A stretch of 64,000 nucleotides of DNA from Novosphingobium sp. Gsoil 351 (GTDB taxonomy: Bacteria > Pseudomonadota > Alphaproteobacteria > Sphingomonadales > Sphingomonadaceae). Positions 36,349-44,601 of the stretch are shown piece by piece (positions within the stretch are counted from its first letter, which is position 1; each line of letters opens with the position of its first letter). The position numbers and the translations under genes were made by a program. Where the stretch lies: contig NZ_CP046120.1 of NCBI RefSeq assembly GCF_009707465.1, positions 1,083,501-1,147,500 of the forward strand, given 5' to 3'. Under the pieces are notes generated by a model. The model saw nothing but the letters and a program-made list of their open reading frames with translations, did not search any database and was not told where the DNA came from.

Positions 36349-37789
36349 CCGCCGATTGCTGCTGGCGGCCCCGGCGATCCTGGCGCTCGCCGCCTGCGTT
36401 CCGGTGCCAAAAACCGGCATAAGGCCGGTGATGCAGACCGCCGACAACATCGGATCGGCGCAGACCCTTGCCGCGCGGGGTGACAGTGTCTGGCCGCCAG
36501 ACCAGTGGTGGCGGCTTGCCGGCGATCCGCAACTCACGGCGCTGATCGAGGAAGGGCTGGCGAACTCCCCGCAGGTCGCCCTGGCCATGGCCCGGATTAG
36601 ACGCGCCGAGGCCGAAGCACAGCGCGTCGGTGCAGGCCGGCTACCCGCCATCGGTGTGGACGGCGAGGCCGGTGTCCGGCGGCAGAGCGGTAACACGGGT
36701 ATTCCCGCCGATTTCCTCCCCGATAGCTGGAAGGATTACGGTCAAGTCTCGCTGACTTTCGGCTTCGATCCCGATTTATGGGGGCGCAATCGCGCCGCCC
36801 ATGCCGCTGCGACTTCGGAAGCACGCGCGGCCGTGGTCGATGCGGCCCAGGCGCGGCTTGTCCTTTCGGTTGCGATCACCGCCGCCTACGCCGAGCTTGG
36901 GCGTTACTACAGCGAGCGAGACCTGGCCGAGGCGCTTCTGGCCAATCGCCACGCCACCCGCGAACTAGTTGCACAGCGCGAGCACAACGGGCTCGATAAC
37001 CGCGTCAGCCTGCGCCGGGCCGATGCCGAGGTCGCGCGCGCCGAAGGCAATCTGGCCGCTGCAGATGAGAGCATCGGGCTGCGGCGCAACCAGCTGGCCG
37101 CGCTAGTTGGCGCGGGACCGGATCGCGGCCTGGCGATTATGCGTCCACTTCCGATTCCTTCGACTCCTGCGGGTCTTCCCGAAGGCGTAACCACCGAACT
37201 GCTTGGCAGGCGTCCCGACATTGTTGCAGCCCGCGAACGGGTCGAAGCGGCAGCGAGCCGGGTCAAGGTAGCGCGCGCCGGGTTCTTCCCGTCGATAAAC
37301 CTGCGCGCATTGATCGGTCTGCAGGCGATCGGCCTTGGCAATCTGATCGATACCTCATCACAATTCGGGTCCGTTGGACCGGCGATCAGCCTGCCGATCT
37401 TCCAGGGCGGTGCTTTGAAAGCGCAATATGGCAGCGCCCAGGCCGTATATGACGAGGCTGTCGCCCTCTATAACCAGACGGTGATCAGCGCCTTCCAGCA
37501 AGTCGCTGATGCGGTCACCCAGAGCGACGCCGCCGACAGACGGCTTGCCGCAGCCCGCTCTGCGCTTTCAGCAAACGATGATGCACAGGCGCTGTTGCGC
37601 ACGCGCTACCAGGCGGGGCTGGCGAGCTATCTTGACGTGCTTAACAGCGAAGCCGGCTTGCATGAGCTGCAACTCGCGGTGGTGGACCTTGAAATCTACG
37701 AGCGCGGAGCGACCCTGGCGATGATCCGGGCGCTTGGCGGTGGCTTCGGAACAGAGGCCAAGACATCCAAGGAACCGGCAGGATCATGA
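36338..37789 (+). CDS. Outer-membrane efflux lipoprotein (NodT/OprM family)
   Basis: A 483-residue TolC-like outer-membrane factor. The leader RRLLLAAPAILALAAC ends in a lipobox cysteine near residue 20. The mature protein has the duplicated coiled-coil layout with DQWWRLAGDPQLTALIEEGL, GRRPDIVAARERVEAAASRVKVARAGFFPSINL (short pieces: RRPDIVAARERV, ARAGFFPSI), and QVADAV in the second repeat. It forms the outer channel for the EmrA/EmrB-like genes that follow and overlaps the adaptor gene by four bases. Confidence 0.9.
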   Translation: MSPSRRLLLAAPAILALAACVPVPKTGIRPVMQTADNIGSAQTLAARGDSVWPPDQWWRLAGDPQLTALIEEGLANSPQVALAMARIRRAEAEAQRVGAGRLPAIGVDGEAGVRRQSGNTGIPADFLPDSWKDYGQVSLTFGFDPDLWGRNRAAHAAATSEARAAVVDAAQARLVLSVAITAAYAELGRYYSERDLAEALLANRHATRELVAQREHNGLDNRVSLRRADAEVARAEGNLAAADESIGLRRNQLAALVGAGPDRGLAIMRPLPIPSTPAGLPEGVTTELLGRRPDIVAARERVEAAASRVKVARAGFFPSINLRALIGLQAIGLGNLIDTSSQFGSVGPAISLPIFQGGALKAQYGSAQAVYDEAVALYNQTVISAFQQVADAVTQSDAADRRLAAARSALSANDDAQALLRTRYQAGLASYLDVLNSEAGLHELQLAVVDLEIYERGATLAMIRALGGGFGTEAKTSKEPAGS

Positions 37790-38931
37790 ACGAAGCTACG
37801 AGCGAAACCCCTCCCGTCGATCCGGCCCTTTCCGGAGCGAGAAAGGCCGCACGCAAGCTGTGGCTACGGCGGCTTGCCGTGGTGCTGGCGCTGATCGCGC
37901 TGGGCTGGGGCATCTGGTATGTGCTGGTCGCGCGCAACTACGTCAGCACCGACAACGCCTATGTGAATGCGCAAATGGCGCAGGTGACACCGCTGATTGC
38001 CGCTCCCGCAGTCGAGGTTCTGGTCAAGGAAACCCAGCCGGTGAAAGCCGGGGACGTGCTCGTCAGGCTCGACAAGGCTGACGCTCGAATTGTTCTGGCA
38101 CAGGCAGACGCGGATTTGGCGGCAGCTCGCCGCCGCTTTCGCCAGACTCTTGCCAACAACACAGCGCTGGCTGCGCAAGTCGATACATCGAGTGCGGGCT
38201 TGGTGCAGGTGCAAGCGCAATACCGAATGGCATTGGCCGACCATGAAAAGGCAAAGATCGATATGCGCCGCAGAGAAACCGTTGCAGCTAGCGGAGCCGT
38301 CTCGGGCGAGGAAGTGACCCAGGCTCGCAAGGCTTACGCAACCACGCTCGCTGCGCTTGACGCCGCACGCGGCGTGATTGCCCAAGCCGGATCGTCGAGG
38401 CGTGCGACCCAGGGCCAGTTTGCCGCCAACGATGCGCTGGTGCGCGGCCTGAGCGAAGATACCGATCCTGCCGTCCTGGCCGCAATGGCCAAGCGCGATG
38501 CTGCGCAGCTCGATCTCGACCGCACCGAAATTCGCGCGCCGATCGACGGCGTCGTCAGTCGCTTGCAGGTCCAGGTCGGGCTGCGCCTCAACCCGGGCCA
38601 GACGATCATGACAATTGTCCCGCTGGCCAATGTCTATGTCGATGCCAATTTCAAGGAAGGGCAGTTACGCCGGGTGCGCTTGGGCATGCCCGTGACGTTG
38701 ACTGCTGCCATCTATGGATCGAGCGTGACCTACCACGGCAGGGTTACCGGCTTTTCCGGCGGCACCGGCTCGTCGATGGCGGTGATCCCGGCGCAGAATG
38801 CGACCGGCAACTGGATCAAGGTGGTCCAGCGGCTGCCCGTCAGGATCGAGCTGAGACCTGACGAGTTAAAGCAACATCCTCTGCGGGTCGGCTTGTCGAT
38901 GGACGCCGAAATCGACGTGTCGGGAGACTGA
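37786..38931 (+). CDS. HlyD/EmrA-family periplasmic adaptor
   Basis: A 381-residue adaptor with one N-terminal membrane helix (RRLAVVLALIALGWGIWYVL), then STDNAYVNAQMAQVTPLIAA (biotinyl-lipoyl half), a long coiled coil (residues about 110-240) and the second half IRAPIDGVVSRLQVQVG. C-terminal barrel region contains VYVDANFKEGQL, typical for EmrA. It connects the MFS pump at 38938 to the outer-membrane factor. Confidence 0.92.
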   Translation: MNEATSETPPVDPALSGARKAARKLWLRRLAVVLALIALGWGIWYVLVARNYVSTDNAYVNAQMAQVTPLIAAPAVEVLVKETQPVKAGDVLVRLDKADARIVLAQADADLAAARRRFRQTLANNTALAAQVDTSSAGLVQVQAQYRMALADHEKAKIDMRRRETVAASGAVSGEEVTQARKAYATTLAALDAARGVIAQAGSSRRATQGQFAANDALVRGLSEDTDPAVLAAMAKRDAAQLDLDRTEIRAPIDGVVSRLQVQVGLRLNPGQTIMTIVPLANVYVDANFKEGQLRRVRLGMPVTLTAAIYGSSVTYHGRVTGFSGGTGSSMAVIPAQNATGNWIKVVQRLPVRIELRPDELKQHPLRVGLSMDAEIDVSGD

Positions 38932-38937
38932 GCGCAG

Positions 38938-40467
38938 ATGAACGGTGCTGTACAGGCTTCGGCGGGTTTTCCGCCTTCGCTTAGGCTCATCGCCGGGCTG
39001 ACACTGGCCTTTGCGAACTTCATGGTGATCCTCGACCTGACGATTGCCAACGTGTCTATTCCGAGCATCGCGGGCGGTCTCGGCGTCACTTTGGAGCAGG
39101 GCGCCTGGGTCATTACCTCTTACGCGGTTGCGGAAGCGATCTGCGTACCCTTGACCGGATGGATCGCGGGACGGTTCGGGTCGGTCCGGACCTTTCTGTT
39201 CAGCATGGCTGGGTTCGGATTGTTCTCGATGCTCTGCGGGCTGTCGGTTTCAATCGAAATGCTTGTCATTTGCCGCATAGGCCAAGGCATCTTCGGTGCC
39301 TTTCTGATGCCGATGTCGCAAACCTTGTTGTTGCGGGTCTTTCCACCTGAACAGCAGAACATTGCGATGGGAATGTGGGCGATGACCCTGCTCCTGGGCC
39401 CTGCGCTTGGACCGATCATCGGAGGCTGGCTGACCGACAACTGGTCCTGGCACTGGATATTCCTCATCAACGTGCCCATCGCTGTCCTCGCGGCTTTCGC
39501 TGGCGCTGTTCTGCTTCGCCGGGTCGAAACCGACCGTCAGGTGCTTCCGATCGATATTATCGGGCTTGTCCTGCTGGTGGTCTGGGTCGGCTGTTTGCAG
39601 ATTATCCTCGACATTGGCCGCAACCATGACTGGTTCAGCGATCCACTGATCGTCGCCCTGGCGATCACTTCGGCTATCGCGTTTCTCATCTTTGTCGTCT
39701 GGGAACTCACCGAGGATCATCCCGTGGTCGACCTTCGCATCTTGCGAAACCGGGGGCTGAGCGTCAGCCTTGTTGTCCTCTCGATCAGCTTCGGCGCCTA
39801 TTTCGCCGGTTTTGTGATCATTCCGCAATGGCAACAGGCTTGGCTTGGCTACACCGCGACACAGGCGGGCTTTTCTTCGTCGTTCACGGCTATTGGAGGG
39901 CTATTGACCGCACCGCTCGTCGTGATGCTGATGCCGCGGTACGACCCCCGCACTCTGGTTTCAGCTGGAATCGTCTGGCTGGCGATGATGGGGCTAACCC
40001 GGACGTTGTGGACGAGCGACAGCGATTTCTGGACGCTGAGCCTGCCACAATTTTTCCTGGGGCTGGGCATGACGTTTTTCATGCTGCCGATCATCAACCT
40101 CACGCTAAGCACCGTGGACGAAGAAGAGGTTGCATCTGCCGCCGGTCTCCAAAGCTTCATGCGCACGATCGCAACGGCTTTCGCCACTTCGGTCTCACTG
40201 ACCTATTGGGGCGACACCCAACGTGCTGCGCGCAGCGATATCGTCGCGGTTTTGGAACCCGGTGCGGCGGGCGGCTCAATTTCCAGGCTTGGCTTCTCGC
40301 CCGACGCGGTGCTTCAAATGTTCAGCAATATGGTTGAGGCGGAGGCCACGACACTGTCTGTAATTCATATCTTCTGGACGACATCGGCAATTCTGTTCAT
40401 CGCAGCGGCCCTGATCTGGCTGGCACCGCGTCCAAAGCGAACCGGAAGCATGTCGATGGAGCATTGA
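38938..40467 (+). CDS. DHA2-family MFS drug exporter (EmrB-like)
   Basis: A 509-residue, 14-helix proton antiporter. FANFMVILDLTIANVSIPSI (helix 1 with D/LD motif), WVITSYAVAEAICVPLTGWI, GRFGSVRTFLFS (motif A) and LLLGPALGPIIGGWLTD (motif C) mark the EmrB/QacA group. It is the inner-membrane pump of the tripartite system. The substrate is probably an amphipathic or phenolic compound sensed by the MarR protein. Confidence 0.93.
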   Translation: MNGAVQASAGFPPSLRLIAGLTLAFANFMVILDLTIANVSIPSIAGGLGVTLEQGAWVITSYAVAEAICVPLTGWIAGRFGSVRTFLFSMAGFGLFSMLCGLSVSIEMLVICRIGQGIFGAFLMPMSQTLLLRVFPPEQQNIAMGMWAMTLLLGPALGPIIGGWLTDNWSWHWIFLINVPIAVLAAFAGAVLLRRVETDRQVLPIDIIGLVLLVVWVGCLQIILDIGRNHDWFSDPLIVALAITSAIAFLIFVVWELTEDHPVVDLRILRNRGLSVSLVVLSISFGAYFAGFVIIPQWQQAWLGYTATQAGFSSSFTAIGGLLTAPLVVMLMPRYDPRTLVSAGIVWLAMMGLTRTLWTSDSDFWTLSLPQFFLGLGMTFFMLPIINLTLSTVDEEEVASAAGLQSFMRTIATAFATSVSLTYWGDTQRAARSDIVAVLEPGAAGGSISRLGFSPDAVLQMFSNMVEAEATTLSVIHIFWTTSAILFIAAALIWLAPRPKRTGSMSMEH

Positions 40468-40486
40468 GCTGTCCGCAGCTGAGTTA

Positions 40487-40570
40487 GGTCGAGTTCGCCG
40501 CGTTCGGTCCGCTCCGCCGATCGACGCGCGAGCGCTTAAGGGCGGGCCTGCAAGGTTGCCATGATCGAGG
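40487..40570 (+). pseudogene. IS66 TnpA C-terminal scrap
   Basis: A short stretch resembles the end of the TnpA gene further right: the bases for APPIDARALK correspond to FAPPIDTRVLK at about 41040. No start or other part remains. Confidence 0.4.
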
Positions 40571-40713
40571 TCGGCTGGGATGCAAGTCTAGATTGCGACC
40601 GTCACCGAAAGGGATAATGGGGCCGATGGCCTGGCAATGCGTAAGCGTCCGGTGATCGCCGCCTTGCGGTTGGCGTGACGAGCAAGCCACAGGTGTAGCA
40701 CTGGTGCGGCACT

Positions 40714-41094
40714 ATGGCTACGCGGATCATTGATGTCGTGGACGCGGTGCCGACTGGTCCGCGGCGGCGGTGCAGCGAGCACGACAAGGCGCGGATCGTG
40801 TCGGAAGCGATGATGCCGGGCACGTCGGTGGCCGAGGTCGCGCGCCGATATGGGGTGTGCGGGTCGCTGATCTACCGCTGGCGCAGAACGCTGCCCGGGT
40901 CGAGCGTGGCGTGACCGGAGCGGTCGCAGCCGCCGCCGGGCGGCTACGTGCCGGTCGAGGTCGCTGGTCCGCTTGCGACTGGTCCCGAGGCCGTGGGCGT
41001 GGTCGAGGTCCTAGCGGCGACCGGCCATCGCGTGCGGTTCGCTCCGCCAATCGACACGCGCGTGCTCAAGACCGTGCTTGCCGGGCTGACGTGA
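40714..41094 (+). pseudogene. IS66 tnpA with premature stop
   Basis: The N-terminal helix-turn-helix (CSEHDKARIVSEAMMPGTSV, AEVARRYGVCGSLIYRWRR) is followed by an in-frame TGA at 40912-40914. The same frame continues with GGYVPVEV and ends RFAPPIDTRVLKTVLAGLT at 41094. A single nonsense change therefore inactivates an otherwise complete 126-codon gene. Confidence 0.75.
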
Positions 41095-41404
41095 TCGGCC
41101 CGCCGGCTGGGATCCGGGTCCATCTGGCGGCCGGCGTCACCGAAACGCGCAAAGGTTTCAACGGGCTGGCTGCGCTGATCCAGCATCGTCTGAAGCGCGA
41201 TCCGTTCGGCGGCGCGGTCTATGCGTTCCGCGGCAAGCGCGGCTGGTGAAGCTGCTGTGGTGGGACGGACAGAGTCTGTGCCTGTTCGCCAAGCGGCTCG
41301 AGCGCGGCCGCTTCACCTGGCCCGCGACCCCGAGTGTGTTGCTGTGCTGACCGCGGCGCAGCTGTCGATGCAGCTCGACGGAGTCGAGTGGCGGCACCTC
41401 AACA
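41091..41404 (+). pseudogene. IS66 tnpB, frameshifted
   Basis: GTG overlapping the tnpA stop starts IGPPAGIRVHLAAGVTETRK, GFNGLAALIQHRLKRDPFGG; the frame breaks after FRGKRG near 41245 and resumes as LVKLLWWDGQSLCLFAKRLE, breaking again near 41340 before LTAAQLSMQLDGVEWRH. All three pieces are standard TnpB. Confidence 0.75.
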
Positions 41405-41507
41405 AGCTCGATCCGCAAGTATCCTTCGCCGATACAATCGCCAGCATTGCCGATCATCCAGCTCGCCGCATCGACGACCTGCTTCCCCGGAACTACCGGT
41501 CAGCCCG
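41405..41507 (+). pseudogene. IS66 tnpC C-terminal stub
   Basis: LNKLDPQVSFADTIASIADH and PARRIDDLLPRNY are the last residues of an IS66 TnpC transposase, fused directly behind the tnpB end; everything upstream in tnpC, including the catalytic core, is deleted. Confidence 0.7.
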
Positions 41508-41532
41508 AGAAACCCGCTTACCGGACGCTTAC

Positions 41533-41824
41533 AATCCCAGTGTTTTCGGGTCCTGAGCGGCGTCGGCGGTGGCGTGAGGAGGAGCGACTGCGGATTCTTG
41601 CCGAGGCTTTTTCGCCGAGTAACTGTGTCGCCGGGGTTTACCGGCGCCACGATGTCTTTTCGGCGTTGATCTACATCTGGCGACGCAAGCACCGCGAGGA
41701 GCACGCCGAACCGGCGCCCGGCGATCTAACCGGGCCAGGATTTGCCGAGGCCATGGTGGTTGACGCACAAAGATCGCAGAACTCCCCTGCGAAGCCAACT
41801 CTACTCGCTCAAGAAACTCAATGA
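41533..41824 (+). pseudogene. Second IS66-type TnpA fragment
   Basis: Immediately beyond the right repeat a different TnpA reads VFSGPERRRRWREEERLRIL, AEAFSPSNC, SALIYIWRRKHREEHAEP and GPGFAEAMVVDA, with no tnpB after it. It shows that the deleted element sits against older IS66 debris. Confidence 0.6.
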
Positions 41825-41840
41825 GTTCGAGACCAACGGC

Positions 41841-42605
41841 TCACCAGCAAAGTTCCACACAGCCCATGCCGACAAAAGCCGCGCTAATCGGCATGCCTCG
41901 CTTCAAATAGGGCGCTGCCGTCAGGCCACCCGTCAAGATGATCGAGCCGGCTGCTATAGTTTCTCCAATCCGTTGAAGTTCCGTGCAAAGCCACCTGAAG
42001 GCCGCTAACGTCCCCCCCATCGCAGCAGACGAATGGCCCGCAAGATGTTCGCCGCTCGGGGTGGTTAGCAAAACCCCGCAGCCGTCGCCTGCGATCATAC
42101 GAGGAGAGCACGGTGCCCCGAGAACGAAGCCGGCGGCGGAGCTGTTGTCCGCCACATTGTCCTCGAAGGTGAAGACATAGTCGTGATAGCGGGTGTCCAC
42201 AATTTCCAGCGACGGAATTGCGGCGTCGATGACCATCAGCGCCTCTTCGTCGGATCGGGGTACGAAGTCGATGTCTCGGCCAATGCGCAGCGCTACCTCC
42301 GGTTCGATGCGCGGATGGATCAACGGCACTGTAACCTCGTTGCTGCAGTCCATGCGCTGTTCCAGTCGGCCAAAATTCGGCACGTCGATATTCATCTGCC
42401 TGCGCATGGCTTGGCTGGTGTAGCCGAGCTTGAAGCCCACTTGACGTTCGCCCGACAGGGCCAGCGTCGCTTCCGCGATGCGCTGGCTCTCACGCGTCGT
42501 CACTGTAGGCCATATGCTGGTGACGAGATCGGTCGTCGTGCACGTTATGCGCGCGGTGAAGAGGCGCTGTGCGTGGGCAGCGATCAAATCCGGTTCGTCG
42601 GGCAT
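41841..42605 (-). CDS. 2-Oxopent-4-enoate hydratase family protein (MhpD/XylJ-like)
   Basis: A 254-residue dienoate hydratase: GFKLGYTSQAMRRQMNIDVP, NFGRLEQRMDC, the metal site HPRIEPEVALRIGRDIDF, PSLEIVDTRYHDYVFTFEDNVADNSSAAG (short: SLEIVDTRYHDY, EDNVADNSS) and a normal C-terminus. The ATG at 42605 is chosen to match the family N-terminus. It converts 2-hydroxypenta-2,4-dienoate-type products of meta cleavage. It is stranded between IS66 debris and a non-coding gap, far from its pathway partners, and may be a relocated catabolic gene. Confidence 0.87.
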   Translation of the reverse strand: MPDEPDLIAAHAQRLFTARITCTTTDLVTSIWPTVTTRESQRIAEATLALSGERQVGFKLGYTSQAMRRQMNIDVPNFGRLEQRMDCSNEVTVPLIHPRIEPEVALRIGRDIDFVPRSDEEALMVIDAAIPSLEIVDTRYHDYVFTFEDNVADNSSAAGFVLGAPCSPRMIAGDGCGVLLTTPSGEHLAGHSSAAMGGTLAAFRWLCTELQRIGETIAAGSIILTGGLTAAPYLKRGMPISAAFVGMGCVELCW

Positions 42606-43032
42606 TTTCGCTAAGTTCCTCGTCTCTGTCGAGCTTCGCAATGCAGAGCAGGCTTCTCATAAATTCAACGGCTCATTGACGCTGCTGCCTACGAGCTTCG
42701 TGCTATACTACTCCCTTGGCCCGAACAGCCCGTGGCTCAACCCAAGATGCGCGATTGTCCACCGACACCTTGGTCAAGAACGTTCCCTCCCGGTTAGGCT
42801 GCCGGCCAATCGACTCGCCGGGTCAGAACCGGCAAAACCGGATCAAAGAAGACGCCTCTGACGTTGGCAGCACTGGACCGCATTGACGTTGGTGACCGTG
42901 CGCCCAAGCTAAAGGATGTCTTGCAATCACGCTGAAAGGTTTGGTGGTGGCATCGAACCGCATCGACGTTAGAAACGAACTCGAGACCGTCAGCGCACTG
43001 CTGACGCGCGAGACTCTCGAAAGAGGCATAAG
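42606..43032 (+). other. 427-bp gap without a recognisable gene
   Basis: No open frame with a ribosome site or family resemblance. A short imperfect direct repeat (CGCATTGACGTTGG at about 42882 and CGCATCGACGTTAG at about 42960) is present. The last 40 bases carry the ribosome site (GAAAGAGG) of the RarD-like gene. Confidence 0.4.
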
Positions 43033-44232
43033 ATGGATGAAGCCGAGCACGGAGTCGACCGATCGGATCGAAGCAAATTACGAAAGGGAGTCGTCTTCGC
43101 GACGGTTGCTTATCTGATCTACGGGATCATGCCTTTTTACATGAAGCAGCTCCAGGCGGTTGCGCCAGGGCAGATAATGGCCCATCGCGTCATTTGGTCC
43201 GTGCTCCTGCTCGTCATAATCGTAAGCGTCATCCGTCGATGGAAGATCGTGCGTTCAGCCGCCAGTATGCGTATGGTCTGTGTGTTTACGATTACCGCGG
43301 CCCTCATCGGCACAAACTGGCTGGTTTACATTTGGGCCGTCCTTCACAATTTTGTACTCGAGACCAGTCTAGGATTCTTCATCACCCCACTCATGACGGT
43401 GCTCCTCGGAGTCTTGGCGCTAAAGGAACGGTTGAGCCGAATGCAGGTGCTTGCGGTTGCACTCGCCGGTTTCGGCGTCGCTGCCCTCGCCATTGGACAG
43501 GGCGGGAGTTTGTGGATCGCCTTGGCCCTGGCCGTGACGTTTAGCACCGCTGGCCTGATCCGCAAGATCGCCCCACTCGATCCGCTTTGCGCGCTGTTGA
43601 TCGAGACTTCAATCATGGCACCGCTGGCGATTGTGTGGCTTGGGTGGAATGCAGCGCATGGGCAGCCGGTCTTCGAGGCCTCGTTGGGCCAGAATGCTCT
43701 GCTGGTGTTGACCGGAGTGGTGACAGCGCTCCCGCTGCTGCTCTTTTCTTCGGCCGCCAAGATGATGCCTTATTCCCTTGCAGGTCAATTCCAGTACCTT
43801 GGACCCACGCTTCAGTTTCTGCAGGCGGTTTTGCTGTTTCACGAACCGTTCCGACCGCTCCACATGTTCACCTTCGGTTGCATCTGGGTTGGCCTTGCCA
43901 TCTTCACCTTCGACACGGTGCGTGCGGGCCTGGCATTCGGACGGAATTCCGAGGCGTATGCCGAAGGGGGAGGCATGATCACTTCGGCACACTCCAACCT
44001 TGAAGGGCGGTGCCGGGAGCGATCGACTGGTCCGTGGCAATGCATATCAATGCCTTGGGTCGGCAAACGCAGGGGGCGGCTCGGAGAAATCTTTCGCTGG
44101 CAGCGCGTTTTCGACGGCATTTGGCCTAGCCAGTTTTTCTTGGCGAGGCAATCTAAGGTGATTGGAACGTTCGGCATCGCCAAAGCCAAGGCAATATGTC
44201 AGCGTGTAGCGGCAGTCTTTTCATTACCATGA
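43033..44232 (+). CDS. RarD-like EamA/DMT transporter with aberrant C-terminal extension
   Basis: A ten-helix transporter of the RarD type: GVVFATVAYLIYGIMPFYMKQL, IMAHRVIWSVLL, GTNWLVYIWAV, ETSLGFFITPLMTVLLGVL and QFQYLGPTLQFLQAVLLFHEP are family signatures. The family normally ends soon after FGCIWVGLAIFTFDTVR (about residue 300). Here the frame continues for roughly 95 unrelated residues until 44232, up to a piece of IS66 DNA, so the natural stop has probably been lost by a rearrangement. Confidence 0.85.
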   Translation: MDEAEHGVDRSDRSKLRKGVVFATVAYLIYGIMPFYMKQLQAVAPGQIMAHRVIWSVLLLVIIVSVIRRWKIVRSAASMRMVCVFTITAALIGTNWLVYIWAVLHNFVLETSLGFFITPLMTVLLGVLALKERLSRMQVLAVALAGFGVAALAIGQGGSLWIALALAVTFSTAGLIRKIAPLDPLCALLIETSIMAPLAIVWLGWNAAHGQPVFEASLGQNALLVLTGVVTALPLLLFSSAAKMMPYSLAGQFQYLGPTLQFLQAVLLFHEPFRPLHMFTFGCIWVGLAIFTFDTVRAGLAFGRNSEAYAEGGGMITSAHSNLEGRCRERSTGPWQCISMPWVGKRRGRLGEIFRWQRVFDGIWPSQFFLARQSKVIGTFGIAKAKAICQRVAAVFSLP

Positions 44233-44274
44233 TCCGCAGGCACGGGTCAGGCTGCCTGCGCGATGTGCTGTTGA

Positions 44275-44428
44275 TCGGTGGTTGCCAGTTCCAGGTTAGC
44301 AACTCGTCCCAGCGCTTCGCGGGCCAGTTGGCGACGATTTTGGGGATGACGTCGGCGATGTAGGCTTGCGGCCAAATGCCGTTTATCTTGACGGTGTCAA
44401 TGACCGAATAGATTGCGGCGGGTGCCCG
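44275..44428 (-). pseudogene. IS66 TnpC C-terminal remnant
   Basis: The minus strand reads APAAIYSVIDTVKINGIWPQ, AYIADVIPKIVANWPAKRW and DELLTWNWQPP, the end of an IS66 TnpC protein (compare ADTIASIADHPARRIDDLLP in the copy at 41.4 kb). No upstream part of the gene follows. Confidence 0.7.
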
Positions 44429-44433
44429 CCACC

Positions 44434-44515
44434 GGTAAGCGCCCGGCGAACTCCGCCTTGCGGTCGGCTTGAGGCGCAAGTCACAAGTGTAGCACAGTGA
44501 CAGGCACTGATGGGG
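44434..44515 (+). repeat. IS66 left-end-like sequence
   Basis: GTAAGCGCCCGGCGAACTCC with the following CCGCCTTGCGGTCGGCTTGA resembles the left end of the element at 40641 (GTAAGCGTCCGGTGATCGCC), up to the point where its tnpA begins. Orientation is opposite to the adjacent TnpC remnant, so two elements met here. Confidence 0.5.
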
Positions 44516-44601
44516 CGTATTGGTGCCAAGCCGGAGGCGTGGTTACATCGGAACGAGCCCGCCGCGCAGTAAGCGGTGAGCCTGTCCCGATGTCCTCATC
44601 G

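Larger units (their letters stand above)
40641..41532 (+). mobile_element. Internally deleted IS66-family element (about 0.9 kb)
   Basis: Bounded by inverted repeats: GTAAGCGTCCGGT at the left end (40641) and its exact complement ACCGGACGCTTAC at the right (41520-41532). Inside are tnpA with an internal stop, broken tnpB, and only the last 35 or so codons of tnpC. A full IS66 is about 2.5 kb, so some 1.6 kb is lost. Flanking 8-bp sequences do not match, so no target duplication is visible. Confidence 0.75.

Noticed and set aside
42882..42974. Short direct repeat as a CRISPR or attachment site
   Set aside because: Only two imperfect copies, no regular spacing, no integrase or cas genes.
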